Positions 47,672 through 58,790 of a stretch of 64,000 nt of DNA are shown here, piece by piece (the stretch's first letter is position 1; every line of letters begins with the position of its first letter). Both the position numbers and the translations under genes were made by a program. Below the pieces are notes generated by a model. It saw nothing but the letters and a program-made list of their open reading frames with translations, was not told the DNA's origin and made no database searches. The DNA is from Lactobacillus sp. UCMA15818 (GTDB taxonomy: Bacteria > Bacillota > Bacilli > Lactobacillales > Lactobacillaceae), in the NCBI RefSeq assembly GCF_030400225.1, contig NZ_VJYB01000002.1, positions 252,207 through 316,206 of the forward strand. The letters run 5' to 3'.

Positions 47672-48097
47672 ATGCAAATTATTGTAACAGGACATGGTAA
47701 TTTTGGAACTGGAATTGAATCAACAGTTAAGTTGCTTGCAGGTTCAATTCCTAATGTTAGGTATGTTGATTTTTCTGCTGATATGAATGAAGAAAAACTT
47801 GCTGCTCAATTTGAAGAATTTCTGAAAAAAGATTCTAAAGCAGTTTTCTTCTGTGATTTAATTGGTGGTACCCCGTATAAACAAGCAGTATATAAGAAAG
47901 AAAAATATGAAGTTGCGGTCGTTGCAGGATGTAATGTGGGGTCATTGTTGGAAGTCGGGTTGCAAACCGATTTAACCCAAGCCAGTGATGTACATGAGAT
48001 TGCACAGAATTTAATTGTGGCTGCAAGAACTGGAATTCAGGAATTTGGTGTCAGAGAGACTCAAACGTTGGATGAAGCTGATGAGGATGGCATTTAG
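47672..48097 (+). CDS. agaF: PTS mannose-family IIA
   Basis: 141 residues, phosphorylated at His8 in IIVTGHGNFGTGIES; FFCDLIGGTPYKQAVYKK is the second family motif. The start at 47672 has GGGAG and comes 2 bases after the IID stop. The acidic end (DEADEDGI) is usual. No amino-sugar catabolic gene (agaS, nagA, agaI) follows. Confidence 0.87.
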   Translation: MQIIVTGHGNFGTGIESTVKLLAGSIPNVRYVDFSADMNEEKLAAQFEEFLKKDSKAVFFCDLIGGTPYKQAVYKKEKYEVAVVAGCNVGSLLEVGLQTDLTQASDVHEIAQNLIVAARTGIQEFGVRETQTLDEADEDGI

Positions 48098-48141
48098 AAG
48101 TAGCAAAGTGCATTGTTTTGCATAATACAAGATTTAAATAT

Positions 48142-48180
48142 AAGGACTGAGTCAAAAGTTATCTTCGGCTCAGTCCTTTG
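48142..48180 (+). terminator. Terminator of the second PTS operon
   Basis: AAGGACTGAG and CTCAGTCCTT form a 10-bp perfect stem (48142-48178). The T run is short (TTTGGT). Confidence 0.7.
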
Positions 48181-48370
48181 GTCTAATTATTTGTAGACAA
48201 ACATAAGACGAAAATAATTCTCCATAAAAATATTTAATTTAAAATTGACTTTTTATTGTAAGTACCCCGAATTTTGTTTATTATTAATATAGAAATTAAA
48301 TATGAAGCGTATGGATTATCAGACTACAGCGAATAATATTTAACGATTAATAATGGAGGGGAACTAATGT

Positions 48371-49339
48371 ATGAAGACAAAACAAGAGAACATTTTTTCT
48401 TCAAAGACGCTCAGCTATTTTCTGCAGTTAGCTGAAACAATGAGCTATACACAAGCTGCGCAGATTTTAGGAATTACTCAACCTGCATTAACGCAACAAA
48501 TAAAAAAGCTAGAAAGAACAGTTGGAGCACCATTATTTTATTCCGTTGGTAAAAAACTGCACTTGTCAGATGCAGGGTATACAATGTTAGATGCGACCCA
48601 TCAAATTTATGAAACATTGAACCGTGCAGCTGATGAGATTCAGCAATCAACCAGTGCTGTTCAGGGGGATATCAGTGTCGGAATTCTAGCTTCAGTGGAA
48701 GATCATGTTTTTACTCAATTCGCAATTGAATATTATAAGCAGCATAGTGATGTAAAAATTATTTATCATATGTTGACTCGCAAAGAGATTTGGGAACTTC
48801 TTGAGAGTAATAGTATTGATCTAGCAGTAATGTATCTGCCGGATGATAGTATTAAGAATTGGAAACCTTATGAATCGAAGAAGATTATCGAAGAAAATTT
48901 AATTTTTTTGCATAGTGAAAACGAGTTTTCAAAGAAACGGCATATCAAATTACACGATACATTGAATCGTGATTGGGTTACATACCCTCCAAAGTATTAT
49001 CTGAATGGGACGCTACTTGAGACATATAAGAATGCATTGGTTGATAAACCGCACAGTGTTGCTCATTTTGCAACTCCAGAACAAATCTTTGAGTTTGCAC
49101 AAGCAACAGGTGTTAACACAGCGTTACCGACATCATTTGTGATTTCGCATCAAAATGAAAATGAGAAGAAATTAAGTGAGGCTCATTTTGATCCAGAAAT
49201 TACTTTTGATTTATCGTTTGTTTTTCGCAAGGACAAAGATCAAATTCCACGAATTGCGAGTTTTCTAGCAAGTTTTGATGATTTTTTGAGCCAAAAAAAT
49301 TATATTTCACGCTTGACAGAAATAAGCAATCAAGGTTAA
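48371..49339 (+). CDS. LysR-family transcriptional regulator
   Basis: 322 residues. HTH in residues about 12-70: LSYFLQLAETMSYTQAAQILGITQPALTQQIKKLERTVG, followed by a substrate-binding domain of two lobes. The domain start GDISVGILASVEDHVFTQFA matches LysR proteins. GGAGGGG lies upstream. There is no divergent target gene: the nearest neighbours are the PTS operon and ppaC, both in the same direction, so the regulon cannot be told. Effector unknown. Confidence 0.88.
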   Translation: MKTKQENIFSSKTLSYFLQLAETMSYTQAAQILGITQPALTQQIKKLERTVGAPLFYSVGKKLHLSDAGYTMLDATHQIYETLNRAADEIQQSTSAVQGDISVGILASVEDHVFTQFAIEYYKQHSDVKIIYHMLTRKEIWELLESNSIDLAVMYLPDDSIKNWKPYESKKIIEENLIFLHSENEFSKKRHIKLHDTLNRDWVTYPPKYYLNGTLLETYKNALVDKPHSVAHFATPEQIFEFAQATGVNTALPTSFVISHQNENEKKLSEAHFDPEITFDLSFVFRKDKDQIPRIASFLASFDDFLSQKNYISRLTEISNQG

Positions 49340-49383
49340 ATCAGATTAGAGAATTAAATTAAGTAAGAATGGAGATTTTTTTG

Positions 49384-50310
49384 ATGAAAGAACTTGTTTT
49401 TGGCCACAAAAGTCCAGATACAGATGCAATCGTTGCTGCTAAAGCTTTTGCATACCTGCAAAATCAACTTGACTCAGATATAGATGCAGAAGCTGTTGCA
49501 TTGGGAACACCTAATGAAGAAACAAAATTTGTGTTAGCACATTTTGCTACAGAGGCACCACGCGTGGTAACAGAGGCTAGCAAAGAAGTTGATGCTGTAA
49601 TGCTTGTTGACCATAATGAGGCCCAACAAAGTATTGCCGATATTAAAGATGTAACAGTCACACATGTTGTTGACCATCATCGCATTGCTAACTTTGAAAC
49701 AGCTGCTCCACTATATTATTATGCTGAATCAGTTGGCTGCACAAGCACAATTATTTTAAAGTTATTCAAGCAAAATAATGTGAAAATACCTGCCAAATTA
49801 GCTGGGTTGATGCTGTCTGCGATTATTTCAGATACCTTATTATTCAAGTCACCTACAACTACACCAGCTGATGAAGCAGCAGTTAAGGAATTGGCTAAGA
49901 TTGCGGATGTTGATTATGAGACATATGGTCTAGAAATGCTAAAGGCGGGGACTAACCTAGGCAGTAAGTCTGAGAAAGAATTAATCGATGCAGATGCTAA
50001 GTCATTTGAAATGGGCGGTAAGACTGTTCGCATCGACCAAATAAATACTGTTGATCTGACCGAAGTTTTTGCACGCGAAGCTGCTTTGCGTAGTGCAATT
50101 GAGGAAGAAAGCAAAGCCGAAGGATATGATTTGTTCTTACTGATGGTTACAAATATCCTCAACAGCGATACACGTTTACTCGTTGTCGGTGAACCAAAGG
50201 ATGTTGTTGAAAATGCTTTTGCCGTTAAGTTGGTAGATGACAAGGTAGATCTTCCAGGTGTTGTTTCACGTAAGAAACAAGTTGTGCCTCCACTGGAAAA
50301 AGCATTTTAA
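49384..50310 (+). CDS. ppaC: Manganese-dependent inorganic pyrophosphatase
   Basis: A DHH-family phosphohydrolase (family II pyrophosphatase) of 308 residues. [10 protein letters not shown] supplies His8, Asp12 and Asp14 for the metals, LVDHNE and [12 protein letters not shown] the DHH motif, and the C-terminal DHHA2 domain ends [14 protein letters not shown], with the substrate-binding Arg-Lys-Lys. Start at 49384 with ATGGAG 9 bases upstream. Pulls biosynthetic reactions forward by removing pyrophosphate. Monocistronic. Confidence 0.95.
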   Translation: MKELVFGHKSPDTDAIVAAKAFAYLQNQLDSDIDAEAVALGTPNEETKFVLAHFATEAPRVVTEASKEVDAVMLVDHNEAQQSIADIKDVTVTHVVDHHRIANFETAAPLYYYAESVGCTSTIILKLFKQNNVKIPAKLAGLMLSAIISDTLLFKSPTTTPADEAAVKELAKIADVDYETYGLEMLKAGTNLGSKSEKELIDADAKSFEMGGKTVRIDQINTVDLTEVFAREAALRSAIEEESKAEGYDLFLLMVTNILNSDTRLLVVGEPKDVVENAFAVKLVDDKVDLPGVVSRKKQVVPPLEKAF

Positions 50311-50338
50311 TTAATTGTTAAAGTCTAATAAATTAAAT

Positions 50339-50374
50339 GCAAGGATAATTGTGATGATTATTTTTGCTTTTTTT
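50339..50374 (+). terminator. Terminator of ppaC
   Basis: GCAAGGATAAT/ATTATTTTTGC pair over 11 bp (two G-T) around TGTGATG, followed by TTTTTTT. Confidence 0.75.
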
Positions 50375-50411
50375 ATATTAAAAAAATTTAATTGTGAAGG
50401 AGTTGTGTTAA

Positions 50412-51281
50412 ATGATTGATTCTTCGTTTACCCACGAGATTATTAAACCAACCAATCCTTTGTCAGTCTGGATATACTTACATAATGAAAAAAATGTGAC
50501 TTATATTGCTCCACATTGGCACCAGGGCATTGAAGTATCATACACTGTTTTTGGAATAGTGGACGATTTTGTTATAAATCAAACGCATTTTAAAACGAGT
50601 GGCGGTAAAATATTAGTTATTAATTCGCAAGAGGTACACAGTGTTTATGCAAGAAAAGGGAGTGAAAGTGAAGCAATCTCAATTATTTTTCCATACTCAT
50701 TTGTTAACAGACTATATCCGTGGATTGAGAATCAGTTTATTGATATTAACAATACAGAGAGATTTAATTCAATTAAAAGTGAAGCTTATATTAAATTACA
50801 AACCAGTTTGTTTAAAATGTATCAAATAATGAAAAGTGATGATGGCTATAAAAATTTAAAATTAGAGGCAATTAGTATTGAAATTTTGCAGCCGCTTGTC
50901 CAATACTTTACTAAATCAAAGAGTGAATACAATAAAATGTATGGTACAAAAGATTTTGTTGTAAATAGAATTCAAATAATCACAAAATTTGTTAATGAAA
51001 ATTACTATAAAAAAATAAGCCTAGATGATATTGTGTCTAAGGTTAATGTATCAAAGGAGTACTTAACAAAATTTTTTAAGAAATATATGAACTTGACAGT
51101 AGGACAATATATTACAAATGTTAGGGTTCAAAAAGCTTATTATGATATTCTCGGAAAGACAGGAAATTTAACGCAAATTGCAAGTAAAAATGGTTTTTCA
51201 ACAACTAGAGCAATGAACAAAGCATTTGTACGGATATATGGAAAGGATGCACACATGATTTATAAAGAGGATAATAAATGA
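50412..51281 (+). CDS. AraC-family regulator of the beta-glucoside cluster
   Basis: 289 residues. The N-terminal cupin-type sensing domain includes APHWHQGIEVSYTVFG; the C-terminal double HTH runs from about 190 (IITKFVNENYYKKISLDDIVSKVNVSKEYLTKFFKKYMNLTVGQYI) to the final GFSTTRAMNKAFVRIYGKDA. It is the first gene of a five-gene block in one direction and probably activates the promoter before the esterase, which lacks a good -35. GAAGGAG stands upstream of the ATG. Confidence 0.88.
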   Translation: MIDSSFTHEIIKPTNPLSVWIYLHNEKNVTYIAPHWHQGIEVSYTVFGIVDDFVINQTHFKTSGGKILVINSQEVHSVYARKGSESEAISIIFPYSFVNRLYPWIENQFIDINNTERFNSIKSEAYIKLQTSLFKMYQIMKSDDGYKNLKLEAISIEILQPLVQYFTKSKSEYNKMYGTKDFVVNRIQIITKFVNENYYKKISLDDIVSKVNVSKEYLTKFFKKYMNLTVGQYITNVRVQKAYYDILGKTGNLTQIASKNGFSTTRAMNKAFVRIYGKDAHMIYKEDNK

Positions 51282-51320
51282 CAATTATTAAGACTAGATA
51301 GAGCTATCTGAAAGCATAAT

Positions 51321-51346
51321 TATATTTTAAAATGAAAGCGCAACCA
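51321..51346 (+). promoter_or_regulatory. Weak promoter and cre site before the esterase
   Basis: TATATT (51321-51326) has no recognisable -35, consistent with an activator-dependent promoter. Just behind it, TGAAAGCGCAACCA (51333-51346) fits the CcpA cre pattern with one or two mismatches. Confidence 0.5.
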
Positions 51347-51364
51347 AAAAAGGAGGAACAAAGT

Positions 51365-52276
51365 ATGTCAAAGAAAAGCGCTTTAGATATAATCAAGCAA
51401 ATCAGGTTGGATTGGAAAAAAGGAGATGATGAACGGGATGCTGGATTACCCAAAGAAATTGACGGAGTAACACGGATAGATAACATTGTTTATGGACCTG
51501 ATTCAAAGTGGAATCTGCTAGATATTTATATACCACAAAATGTTACTGGTAAAATACCAGTTATCATTAATATTCATGGAGGCGGATGGTGTTATGGTAC
51601 AAAAGAAACCTATCAGTTTTATGGTCTCGGGATGGCTCAAAGAGGTTTTGCCTTTGTTAATCCTAATTATCGTTTGGCTCCTGATGTTGTTTTTCCAGCA
51701 GAACTGAATGATGTGAATCGCTATATTCATTGGATTGCTGAACACGCAGATGAATATGGACTGGATAAAAGTAATGTTTTCTTGATGGGAGATAGTGCTG
51801 GTGGTCAGATGGCCGAACAATACATTGCAATTATAAAAAATGAGGACTATCGAAAAAAATTTGGGTATAGATTGACAGATTTAAAATTTAGAGCACTTGC
51901 TTTGAATAGCGCTGCTACTTTTGTATTAGATCCCGGAGTGATAAATGGTGCAACGGCAGGATATTTTACAGAGGAGGTAGTCAAAGACAAACTAGATATG
52001 TTAGATACAGAAAAATATATTACTAATTCTTTTTTACCAACCTATATTTCAACCGCGAATGAGGATTTTATCAGAGGATTATCAATCAAATTTGATAACT
52101 TTTTGACAGCACTTGGGGTGGAACATGTTTTTAAGGAATACGGTGATCAGAATAATCCCAGAGCGCATGTATTCTTAATCAATCAAAAAGATGAAGTTGC
52201 AAGGCAAGCTAATGATGATGAGATTAACTTTTTTAAGAAATTTATTATCGAATTACCGTTGAGCGGGAGGGAATAA
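51365..52276 (+). CDS. Alpha/beta hydrolase, HSL-type carboxylesterase
   Basis: 303 residues, no signal peptide, so intracellular. HGGGW (71-75) forms the oxyanion hole and Ser144 in GDSAGG is the nucleophile; a late Asp in STANEDF and His in NPRAHVF complete the triad. Family members remove acetyl or other acyl groups from small molecules. Standing in front of MFS, kinase and 6-phospho-beta-glucosidase genes, it likely de-esterifies the imported glucoside. The start at 51365 has AAAGGAGG; the in-frame ATG at 51332 is inside the cre site. Confidence 0.85.
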   Translation: MSKKSALDIIKQIRLDWKKGDDERDAGLPKEIDGVTRIDNIVYGPDSKWNLLDIYIPQNVTGKIPVIINIHGGGWCYGTKETYQFYGLGMAQRGFAFVNPNYRLAPDVVFPAELNDVNRYIHWIAEHADEYGLDKSNVFLMGDSAGGQMAEQYIAIIKNEDYRKKFGYRLTDLKFRALALNSAATFVLDPGVINGATAGYFTEEVVKDKLDMLDTEKYITNSFLPTYISTANEDFIRGLSIKFDNFLTALGVEHVFKEYGDQNNPRAHVFLINQKDEVARQANDDEINFFKKFIIELPLSGRE

Positions 52277-52277
52277 T

Positions 52278-53471
52278 ATGAAGAATGTCAAAGATAAATT
52301 AGGTTTCAAAGTTTCACTGTTGTCTATTTCGCTGTTTTTAATGATAGCTCCACAGATTTCTTCTGCCCTACCGTTGATGTATCACGCGTTTCCAGGAGTT
52401 AGTTCGGCCGGAGTTGATACTTTGGCGACCATTCCTAATTTTGGAATAGTGATTGGTCTGTTGATTAGTCCCTTTATAGTACGATTTATAAGTGCTAAAC
52501 CAACAATTATAATTGGTTTGCTAATCACACTAGTTGCAGGAACATTTCCAATGTATTCAGATGAATATGTGGCAATTTTAACTTCAAGATTATTATTAGG
52601 TTTAGGTATAGGACTTTTTAATTCTTTAGCAGTTAGTCTTATTCCTGAGTTCTACAAAAATGATGAAGAAGAATTGGCAGTAATGATTGGTTATCAAAAT
52701 GTAATGGGGAGTGTTGGTGCAGCACTTGCATCATTTCTTCTCAGTTATTTAGTTACTATCAGCTGGCATGCTGCCTTTGCAATTTATTTTTTAGTATTAC
52801 CATCACTGATATTGTTTATTTTATTTGTACCACTTTCAAAGAATAAGAATAACGTAGCTAGAACAAAGAAAGATGTTGCAGAGAAACAAAGTATAAATGG
52901 GAGAGTAGTTCTGATTTCATTATTAATGTTTTTAATCTTTATGTTTTATATGCCAGTCTCTTTTGCCTTGCCAGGTTTCATTGTTAGTGAAAAAATCGGA
53001 ACATCTAGTACTGCGGCTTTAATTGCAGGAATATCAACATTGGTAGGAATTCCTATAGGTGCAAGTTTTGGGTTTTTCTTTAAAAAGCTGCATGATAAAG
53101 TTTTTCCACTAGGTTTTGCTCTTGTTGCATTTGGTTTTTTGTTAATAGCCATGTCTCATAATTTTGCATTATTATTCATTGCTGTAATTATACTCGGTTT
53201 TGGATTCGGTATAGGTGTTCCATATATGTACACTTGGTTAGATTGGGCAGCACCATGGAATTCAATTAATTTAGGAACAACAATTGTACTGGTTCTTGTC
53301 AACATTGGCTGTTTCATTTCACCAACGGTTATTAGTGCCATTGAAAGTGTATTTGGCATGAGTTCTGCACGTGATATCATGATTTTGAGTGCGGGTGCAT
53401 TTGCACTAATATTTATCTTTGCATTAATGCATTATGTTGGGGTCCATAGGCAGCAAAAGAACTCTAATTGA
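52278..53471 (+). CDS. MFS transporter of the beta-glucoside cluster
   Basis: 397 residues, 12 helices. SRLLLGLGIGLFNSLAVSLIPEFYK resembles the helix 4-5 region of sugar and aromatic MFS carriers; YMYTWLDWAAPWNSINLGTT lies in the second half. It begins 1 base after the esterase stop. No PTS permease is present in this cluster, so this is the probable sugar uptake system. Substrate inferred from neighbours. Confidence 0.85.
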   Translation: MKNVKDKLGFKVSLLSISLFLMIAPQISSALPLMYHAFPGVSSAGVDTLATIPNFGIVIGLLISPFIVRFISAKPTIIIGLLITLVAGTFPMYSDEYVAILTSRLLLGLGIGLFNSLAVSLIPEFYKNDEEELAVMIGYQNVMGSVGAALASFLLSYLVTISWHAAFAIYFLVLPSLILFILFVPLSKNKNNVARTKKDVAEKQSINGRVVLISLLMFLIFMFYMPVSFALPGFIVSEKIGTSSTAALIAGISTLVGIPIGASFGFFFKKLHDKVFPLGFALVAFGFLLIAMSHNFALLFIAVIILGFGFGIGVPYMYTWLDWAAPWNSINLGTTIVLVLVNIGCFISPTVISAIESVFGMSSARDIMILSAGAFALIFIFALMHYVGVHRQQKNSN

Positions 53472-53542
53472 ATATTTTCTTATTTTTCAAGATTAAACTA
53501 GAGTAATGAAGATAAAAATATTTGAGAAAGAGGAGAGAAAAA

Positions 53543-54457
53543 ATGCGCAACTATCTTAGTATTGATATTGGTGGAACTGCAATAAAGTATGGACTAATTG
53601 ATCATTCTGGTAATCTTATTGAAAAAGGTACAGTGGATACTCCACAGAATTTAGAGGAATTCAAGCAATCTTTAATAGGAATTATTTCTATGTATAAAGA
53701 AAAGGTGTATGGGCTTGCTTTCAGCGTCCCCGGCAAAGTTGATTCGAAACAAGGTATCATATATTTTGGAGGATCATTGCCCTTTTTAAATGGATTTAAT
53801 TTTGAGAAGTTTATTCACGAAGAAGTTGGTGTGATACCTGTTGGTGTGGAAAATGATGGAAAAGCAGCTGCTCTTGCAGAAATGTGGCTAGGAAATCTCA
53901 AAGATATAGATGACGCAGCAGCAATAATATTAGGAACAGGTGTTGGTGGCGGAATAATTATCAATGGGAGACTATTACCAGGAAGTCATTTTCAAGCTGG
54001 TGAACTAAGTTTTATGATGAGTAATTTTAATAGTGTAGGTTATGAAGAATTGGTTGGAACGAATTTATCTGCTGTAAAGATGATAGAAAAAATTGCAGTA
54101 GCAGAAAATTTAACAAATAAAAAAGATGGGCGAGTAGTGTTTACGCTGATAAATAAGGGAAATTCTGAAGTAGTTAAAATTTTTAGAGAATATTGTAAAA
54201 AAATTGCGTTGTTAATCATAAATGTTCAAACAGTTGTTGATTTAACAAATTTTGTAATTGGTGGTGGGATAAGCAGCCAATCAATTCTTATTAAAACTAT
54301 TAATGAAGAGTATGATGAAATACTGAATAAATTGCCATTATTAAATGACACTTTAACTAGGCCGCATATACAAAAAGCCAAGTTTGAGAACAGTGCTAAT
54401 CTTTATGGGGCACTATACGGATTGTTACAAAAAATTGATAATAGCTCGGAATTCTAA
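53543..54457 (+). CDS. ROK-family sugar kinase, likely beta-glucoside kinase
   Basis: 304 residues. YLSIDIGGTAIKYGLID is the ATP phosphate loop, VENDGKAAALAEMWLGN holds the catalytic Asp, and ILGTGVGGGIIINGRLLPG follows. The usual ROK zinc motif (CxCGxxGCxE) is absent: at that place SNFNSVGYEELVGT has no cysteines, as in BglK-type beta-glucoside kinases. The next gene hydrolyses phosphorylated beta-glucosides, so it probably phosphorylates the non-PTS-imported glucoside at O6. Start 53543 with GAGGAG upstream. Confidence 0.82.
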   Translation: MRNYLSIDIGGTAIKYGLIDHSGNLIEKGTVDTPQNLEEFKQSLIGIISMYKEKVYGLAFSVPGKVDSKQGIIYFGGSLPFLNGFNFEKFIHEEVGVIPVGVENDGKAAALAEMWLGNLKDIDDAAAIILGTGVGGGIIINGRLLPGSHFQAGELSFMMSNFNSVGYEELVGTNLSAVKMIEKIAVAENLTNKKDGRVVFTLINKGNSEVVKIFREYCKKIALLIINVQTVVDLTNFVIGGGISSQSILIKTINEEYDEILNKLPLLNDTLTRPHIQKAKFENSANLYGALYGLLQKIDNSSEF

Positions 54458-54588
54458 ATAAAGAATATGGTAAGCTATAGATAAAGTAATTTGTGGTAAG
54501 TATTGTGATAACAGCAAATGAAAGCAGTACCATTGATTGCTGCTCAATGTAGAAGATTGGAAATCGTTTAGAATTATGAAGGAGGTAA

Positions 54589-56043
<1,455 letters not shown>

Positions 56044-56058
56044 AAGATGGAGCAAAAA

Positions 56059-56098
56059 GCATGTGATAATCATGAAGATTATTTTCGTGTTTTTTGCT
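56059..56098 (+). terminator. Terminator of the beta-glucoside cluster
   Basis: CATGTGATAATC/GATTATTTTCGTG form an imperfect stem around ATGAA, followed by TTTTTTG. Confidence 0.6.
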
Positions 56099-56349
56099 AT
56101 TTTTGTTGAACTGTAATTGTTTAGTAACTTATTAGGTTGATTCCTTCAATGATTTTGAGAAATAAAACAAGAATTAGAAGATAAATTTGGATATAATGCG
56201 TATTTTATAGGGTCGGTAACTAAGAAAACCTATGCTTTTAAGCGTAAGATGAATTAGTGTCTTGACCGGCTAGAATTGTATTCTGTTAATTGTTTCTCCA
56301 TATGCTGAAATTTTGGAGAAAAGCTTGACATCAAAAGAGGTGAAACTGA

Positions 56350-57423
56350 ATGTATCAAGGGCTTAAGCTACGGATATATCCTAATTTAGGACAACAAAAA
56401 CAAATAGTTGAGAACTTTGGAGCGGCTAGATTTGTGTGGAATCAGATGTTGGAGATGCAAAGCAAGCGTTATAAAAATAATAAAGATTCTAAGTTCTTAA
56501 ATGGTTTTGCAATGAACTTCTTATTAAGGGAATATTCATGGTTAAAACAAGCTGAGAGCACCTCACTACAAGACACTTGTGAAACTCTAGCTGTAGCTTT
56601 CCAAAGATTTTTTAAGAAGCTTGGGGGATATCCTAAATTTAAGTCGCGAAAATTTCCAAAGCAAAGTTTTAAGGCTAAATGTATAAATAACAATGTTAGA
56701 TTGATTGATAATCATTATTTAAAGCTGCCTAAATTAGGTATTATGAAGTACAGAGGGAAATTCACGGATGACAAAATCAAGTCAACGACTATCCAGTTAA
56801 GTCCAATAGGCAAGTTCTATTGTGTTCTACTAATTGAGTGTGAAAATCAAACACAATTTAGTAAGACAAATCAAGCTGTCGGTTTGGATATGGGGATAGT
56901 TGATTTGATAAGCACATCAGATGCTGTTAAATATCCGACAATTAGGTTTGATCAGATTCTCGCTAAGAAGAAACACTATTGGGAAAAACGACTAGCTAGA
57001 CGTAGAGAACAAGCTAAGAAAGAAATAGCTTGGGATAAACACAGTAAAGTCGTTGAACCTAGAGAGCTAGCTGACTTTAAGAACTATACCAAGGCTAAAC
57101 AGATGGTAGCTAAATATAGTGAAAAGATAGCTAACCAGAGGAAAGATTATCTTCATAAGATTACAACTGGGCTAGTTAGAAAATATGACACTCTAGTGAT
57201 TGAAGACTTAAAAACTAATAATATGATTAAGAATCACAAACTAGCTAGAGCAATCGCTAATCAATCTTGGAGAATGCTTAGACTAATGTTGGAATATAAG
57301 TGCAAATGGTATGGTAAAGCCCTTAGTGTGGTTAATCCATACAAGACTAGTCAAATTTGCTTTAATTGTGGATATGATGATGGTAAGAGAGTGAGACATA
57401 AGTTGGGAAAATTTGAGTACTAA
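56350..57423 (+). pseudogene. tnpB: TnpB RNA-guided nuclease, interrupted
   Basis: 357 residues read before a stop at 57421 inside an inserted repeat. Seen: N-terminal MYQGLKLRIYPNLGQQKQI, RuvC Asp180 in AVGLDMGIVDL, Glu285 in TLVIEDLKTNNM, and the first zinc pair Cys337/Cys340 in SQICFNCGYDDG. The second zinc pair (CPQC) and the last RuvC Asp are coded only behind the insertion at 57542-57622, in another frame: WTCPQCHTQLDRDVNASNN. The protein made should therefore lack nuclease activity. GAGGTGAAACTG precedes the ATG. Confidence 0.88.
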
Positions 57424-57538
57424 CTCGAAATTGCGAACATAGCGAGTACTTTGCTATGAGTGATTCGAAGTTAGACGGAGAATTTTGACTTATGGAACAC
57501 GTTTACACGGAATAAATAGAGAGCTTTTGATCCCAACC
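57391..57538 (-). repeat. Palindromic repeat, copy C, inserted in tnpB
   Basis: Reverse complement of copy A, with a short deletion near one end. From GTGAGACATAAGTTGGGAAA through CTCGAAATTGCGAACATAGC and the GACGGAGAATTTTGACTTAT arm to CTTTTGATCCCAACC. Because intact tnpB sequence is found on both sides, this copy shows the repeat can insert as a discrete unit of about 148 bp. Confidence 0.78.
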
Positions 57539-57541
57539 ACT

Positions 57542-57622
57542 TGGACTTGTCCTCAATGCCATACACAGCTAGATAGAGATGTAAATGCAAGCAATAATAT
57601 ATTAAAACTTGGTTTGGGCTAA
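57542..57622 (+). pseudogene. tnpB: 3' fragment of tnpB beyond the insertion
   Basis: Twenty-six codons then TAA: WTCPQCHTQLDRDVNASNN followed by ILKLGLG. It supplies the second zinc-finger pair and the third RuvC Asp missing from the main fragment. No start codon or ribosome site of its own. Confidence 0.85.
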
Positions 57623-57778
57623 ACCTTAGTAAATAGAGTAAACCGCTGTCGAATACTGAAATGTATGAGATAAGTTATGCTTGTTCCTAGAAGCTCGGTA
57701 CTTTAGTGCCGACGTAAGTCACAAGGACAGAGTAAGGTGTGGTGTTTTTTTCTCACAACAAGTATTTTTTATAAGTGT

Positions 57779-57807
57779 TTGTCTTGATATCCTTAATAGA
57801 GTATAAT
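57779..57807 (+). promoter_or_regulatory. Promoter of the DeoR gene
   Basis: TTGTCT (57779-57784), 17-base spacer, TATAAT (57802-57807). Confidence 0.65.
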
Positions 57808-57849
57808 TAACTTTAGATTTTTAAAAGTTAATAGATTCGAGGAATGTTG

Positions 57850-58611
57850 ATGAGCCAAGAAAAAAGAACTGAACTAATCAAGAGATTACTAGATGAGAGA
57901 CAGGAACTAACAACCAAAGACATAATGGCTGAATTTGGAGTGTCTCAAGATACTGCTCGGCGTGACATCGTGCTGTTAGCAGAGCGAGGCGAGGTCAAGC
58001 GGACACACGGAGGAATCTTACCACTTGATTTTGGGAATAAGGTACCTAATTTTCAAAATCGCCTTTCACGATTTACTGAACAAAAGACCAAAATTGCACT
58101 TGAAGCATTGAACTATTTTCACGCGCATCGTGTTTATTTTGTTGATGCATCAACAATTTTATTGAAGACATGTCAGAGCTTGAATCTGCCGATGACAATC
58201 ATCACACATTCATTGGATAATTGTATGGCACTTGCTGAAGAAGGTAAGGTAAATGTTAAAGTCCTAAGCGGAACACTGGATCACCAAAACCGTTTCTTTC
58301 ATTCAAGTGCAGCCATCACTGAATTAGAGAATGTTGCACTAGATACTGCTTTTATCGCCGCTTCGGGAATTGATGAACATGGAATCTATTTGCTTAATCA
58401 GGAGGATGCTGAGATTGTGGGGAAAGCTGTTGAGCGAGCTCGCAGGGTTATTTTGGTGGCGGAGCATCAGAAGTTCATCAACAATTCTTACTTTCGGATT
58501 TGTTCTCCTGAGAAGATTTCAATGTTTATCACTGACCGTGAATTGACCGCGGCAGAGAGGTCAATCTTTCCTGAATCAACTAAAATTCAACTTGCTGGTG
58601 AAATTAACTAA
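57850..58611 (+). CDS. DeoR-family transcriptional regulator
   Basis: 253 residues. Residues about 4-58 are the winged HTH (RTELIKRLLDERQELTTKDIMAEFGVSQDTARRDIVLLAERGEVKRTHGGIL), a full DeoR signature; the remainder is the sugar-phosphate sensing domain (VYFVDASTILLKTC, DTAFIAASGID). Start at 57850 because GAGGA is 6 bases upstream; the ATG at 57844 overlaps it. No sugar operon is adjacent, so its targets are elsewhere or were lost when the IS element arrived. Confidence 0.88.
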   Translation: MSQEKRTELIKRLLDERQELTTKDIMAEFGVSQDTARRDIVLLAERGEVKRTHGGILPLDFGNKVPNFQNRLSRFTEQKTKIALEALNYFHAHRVYFVDASTILLKTCQSLNLPMTIITHSLDNCMALAEEGKVNVKVLSGTLDHQNRFFHSSAAITELENVALDTAFIAASGIDEHGIYLLNQEDAEIVGKAVERARRVILVAEHQKFINNSYFRICSPEKISMFITDRELTAAERSIFPESTKIQLAGEIN

Positions 58612-58790
58612 AGTGCCTTTTGCATAATTGCTTAGAGGCAGGACTTGCAAAATTTATGAAAATATAATAGTATTTTAATTATATAGTTAACATATTTTTA
58701 TTTTTGTTAACTGCGCAATATCTTATTTTGCAGAATGATAGCTTTTGTAACTTGTTTCGAGCAACTAGTGTTTGCAGGAGGTTGATTATA

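Larger units (their letters stand above)
56209..57722 (+). mobile_element. IS605-family TnpB-only element, tnpB split by a repeat
   Basis: Left end starts AGGGTCGGTAACTAAGAAAA after TTTAT (56204-56208); right end finishes TAGTGCCGACGTAAGTCAC at 57722. The 1514 bases include only tnpB, no tnpA, so it is an IS1341-like form. Two decayed relatives lie at 5878 and 8480. TTTAT before all three left ends is probably the target (TAM) sequence. The right end, from about 57600, should hold the guide-RNA scaffold, with the guide starting at 57723. Confidence 0.85.
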
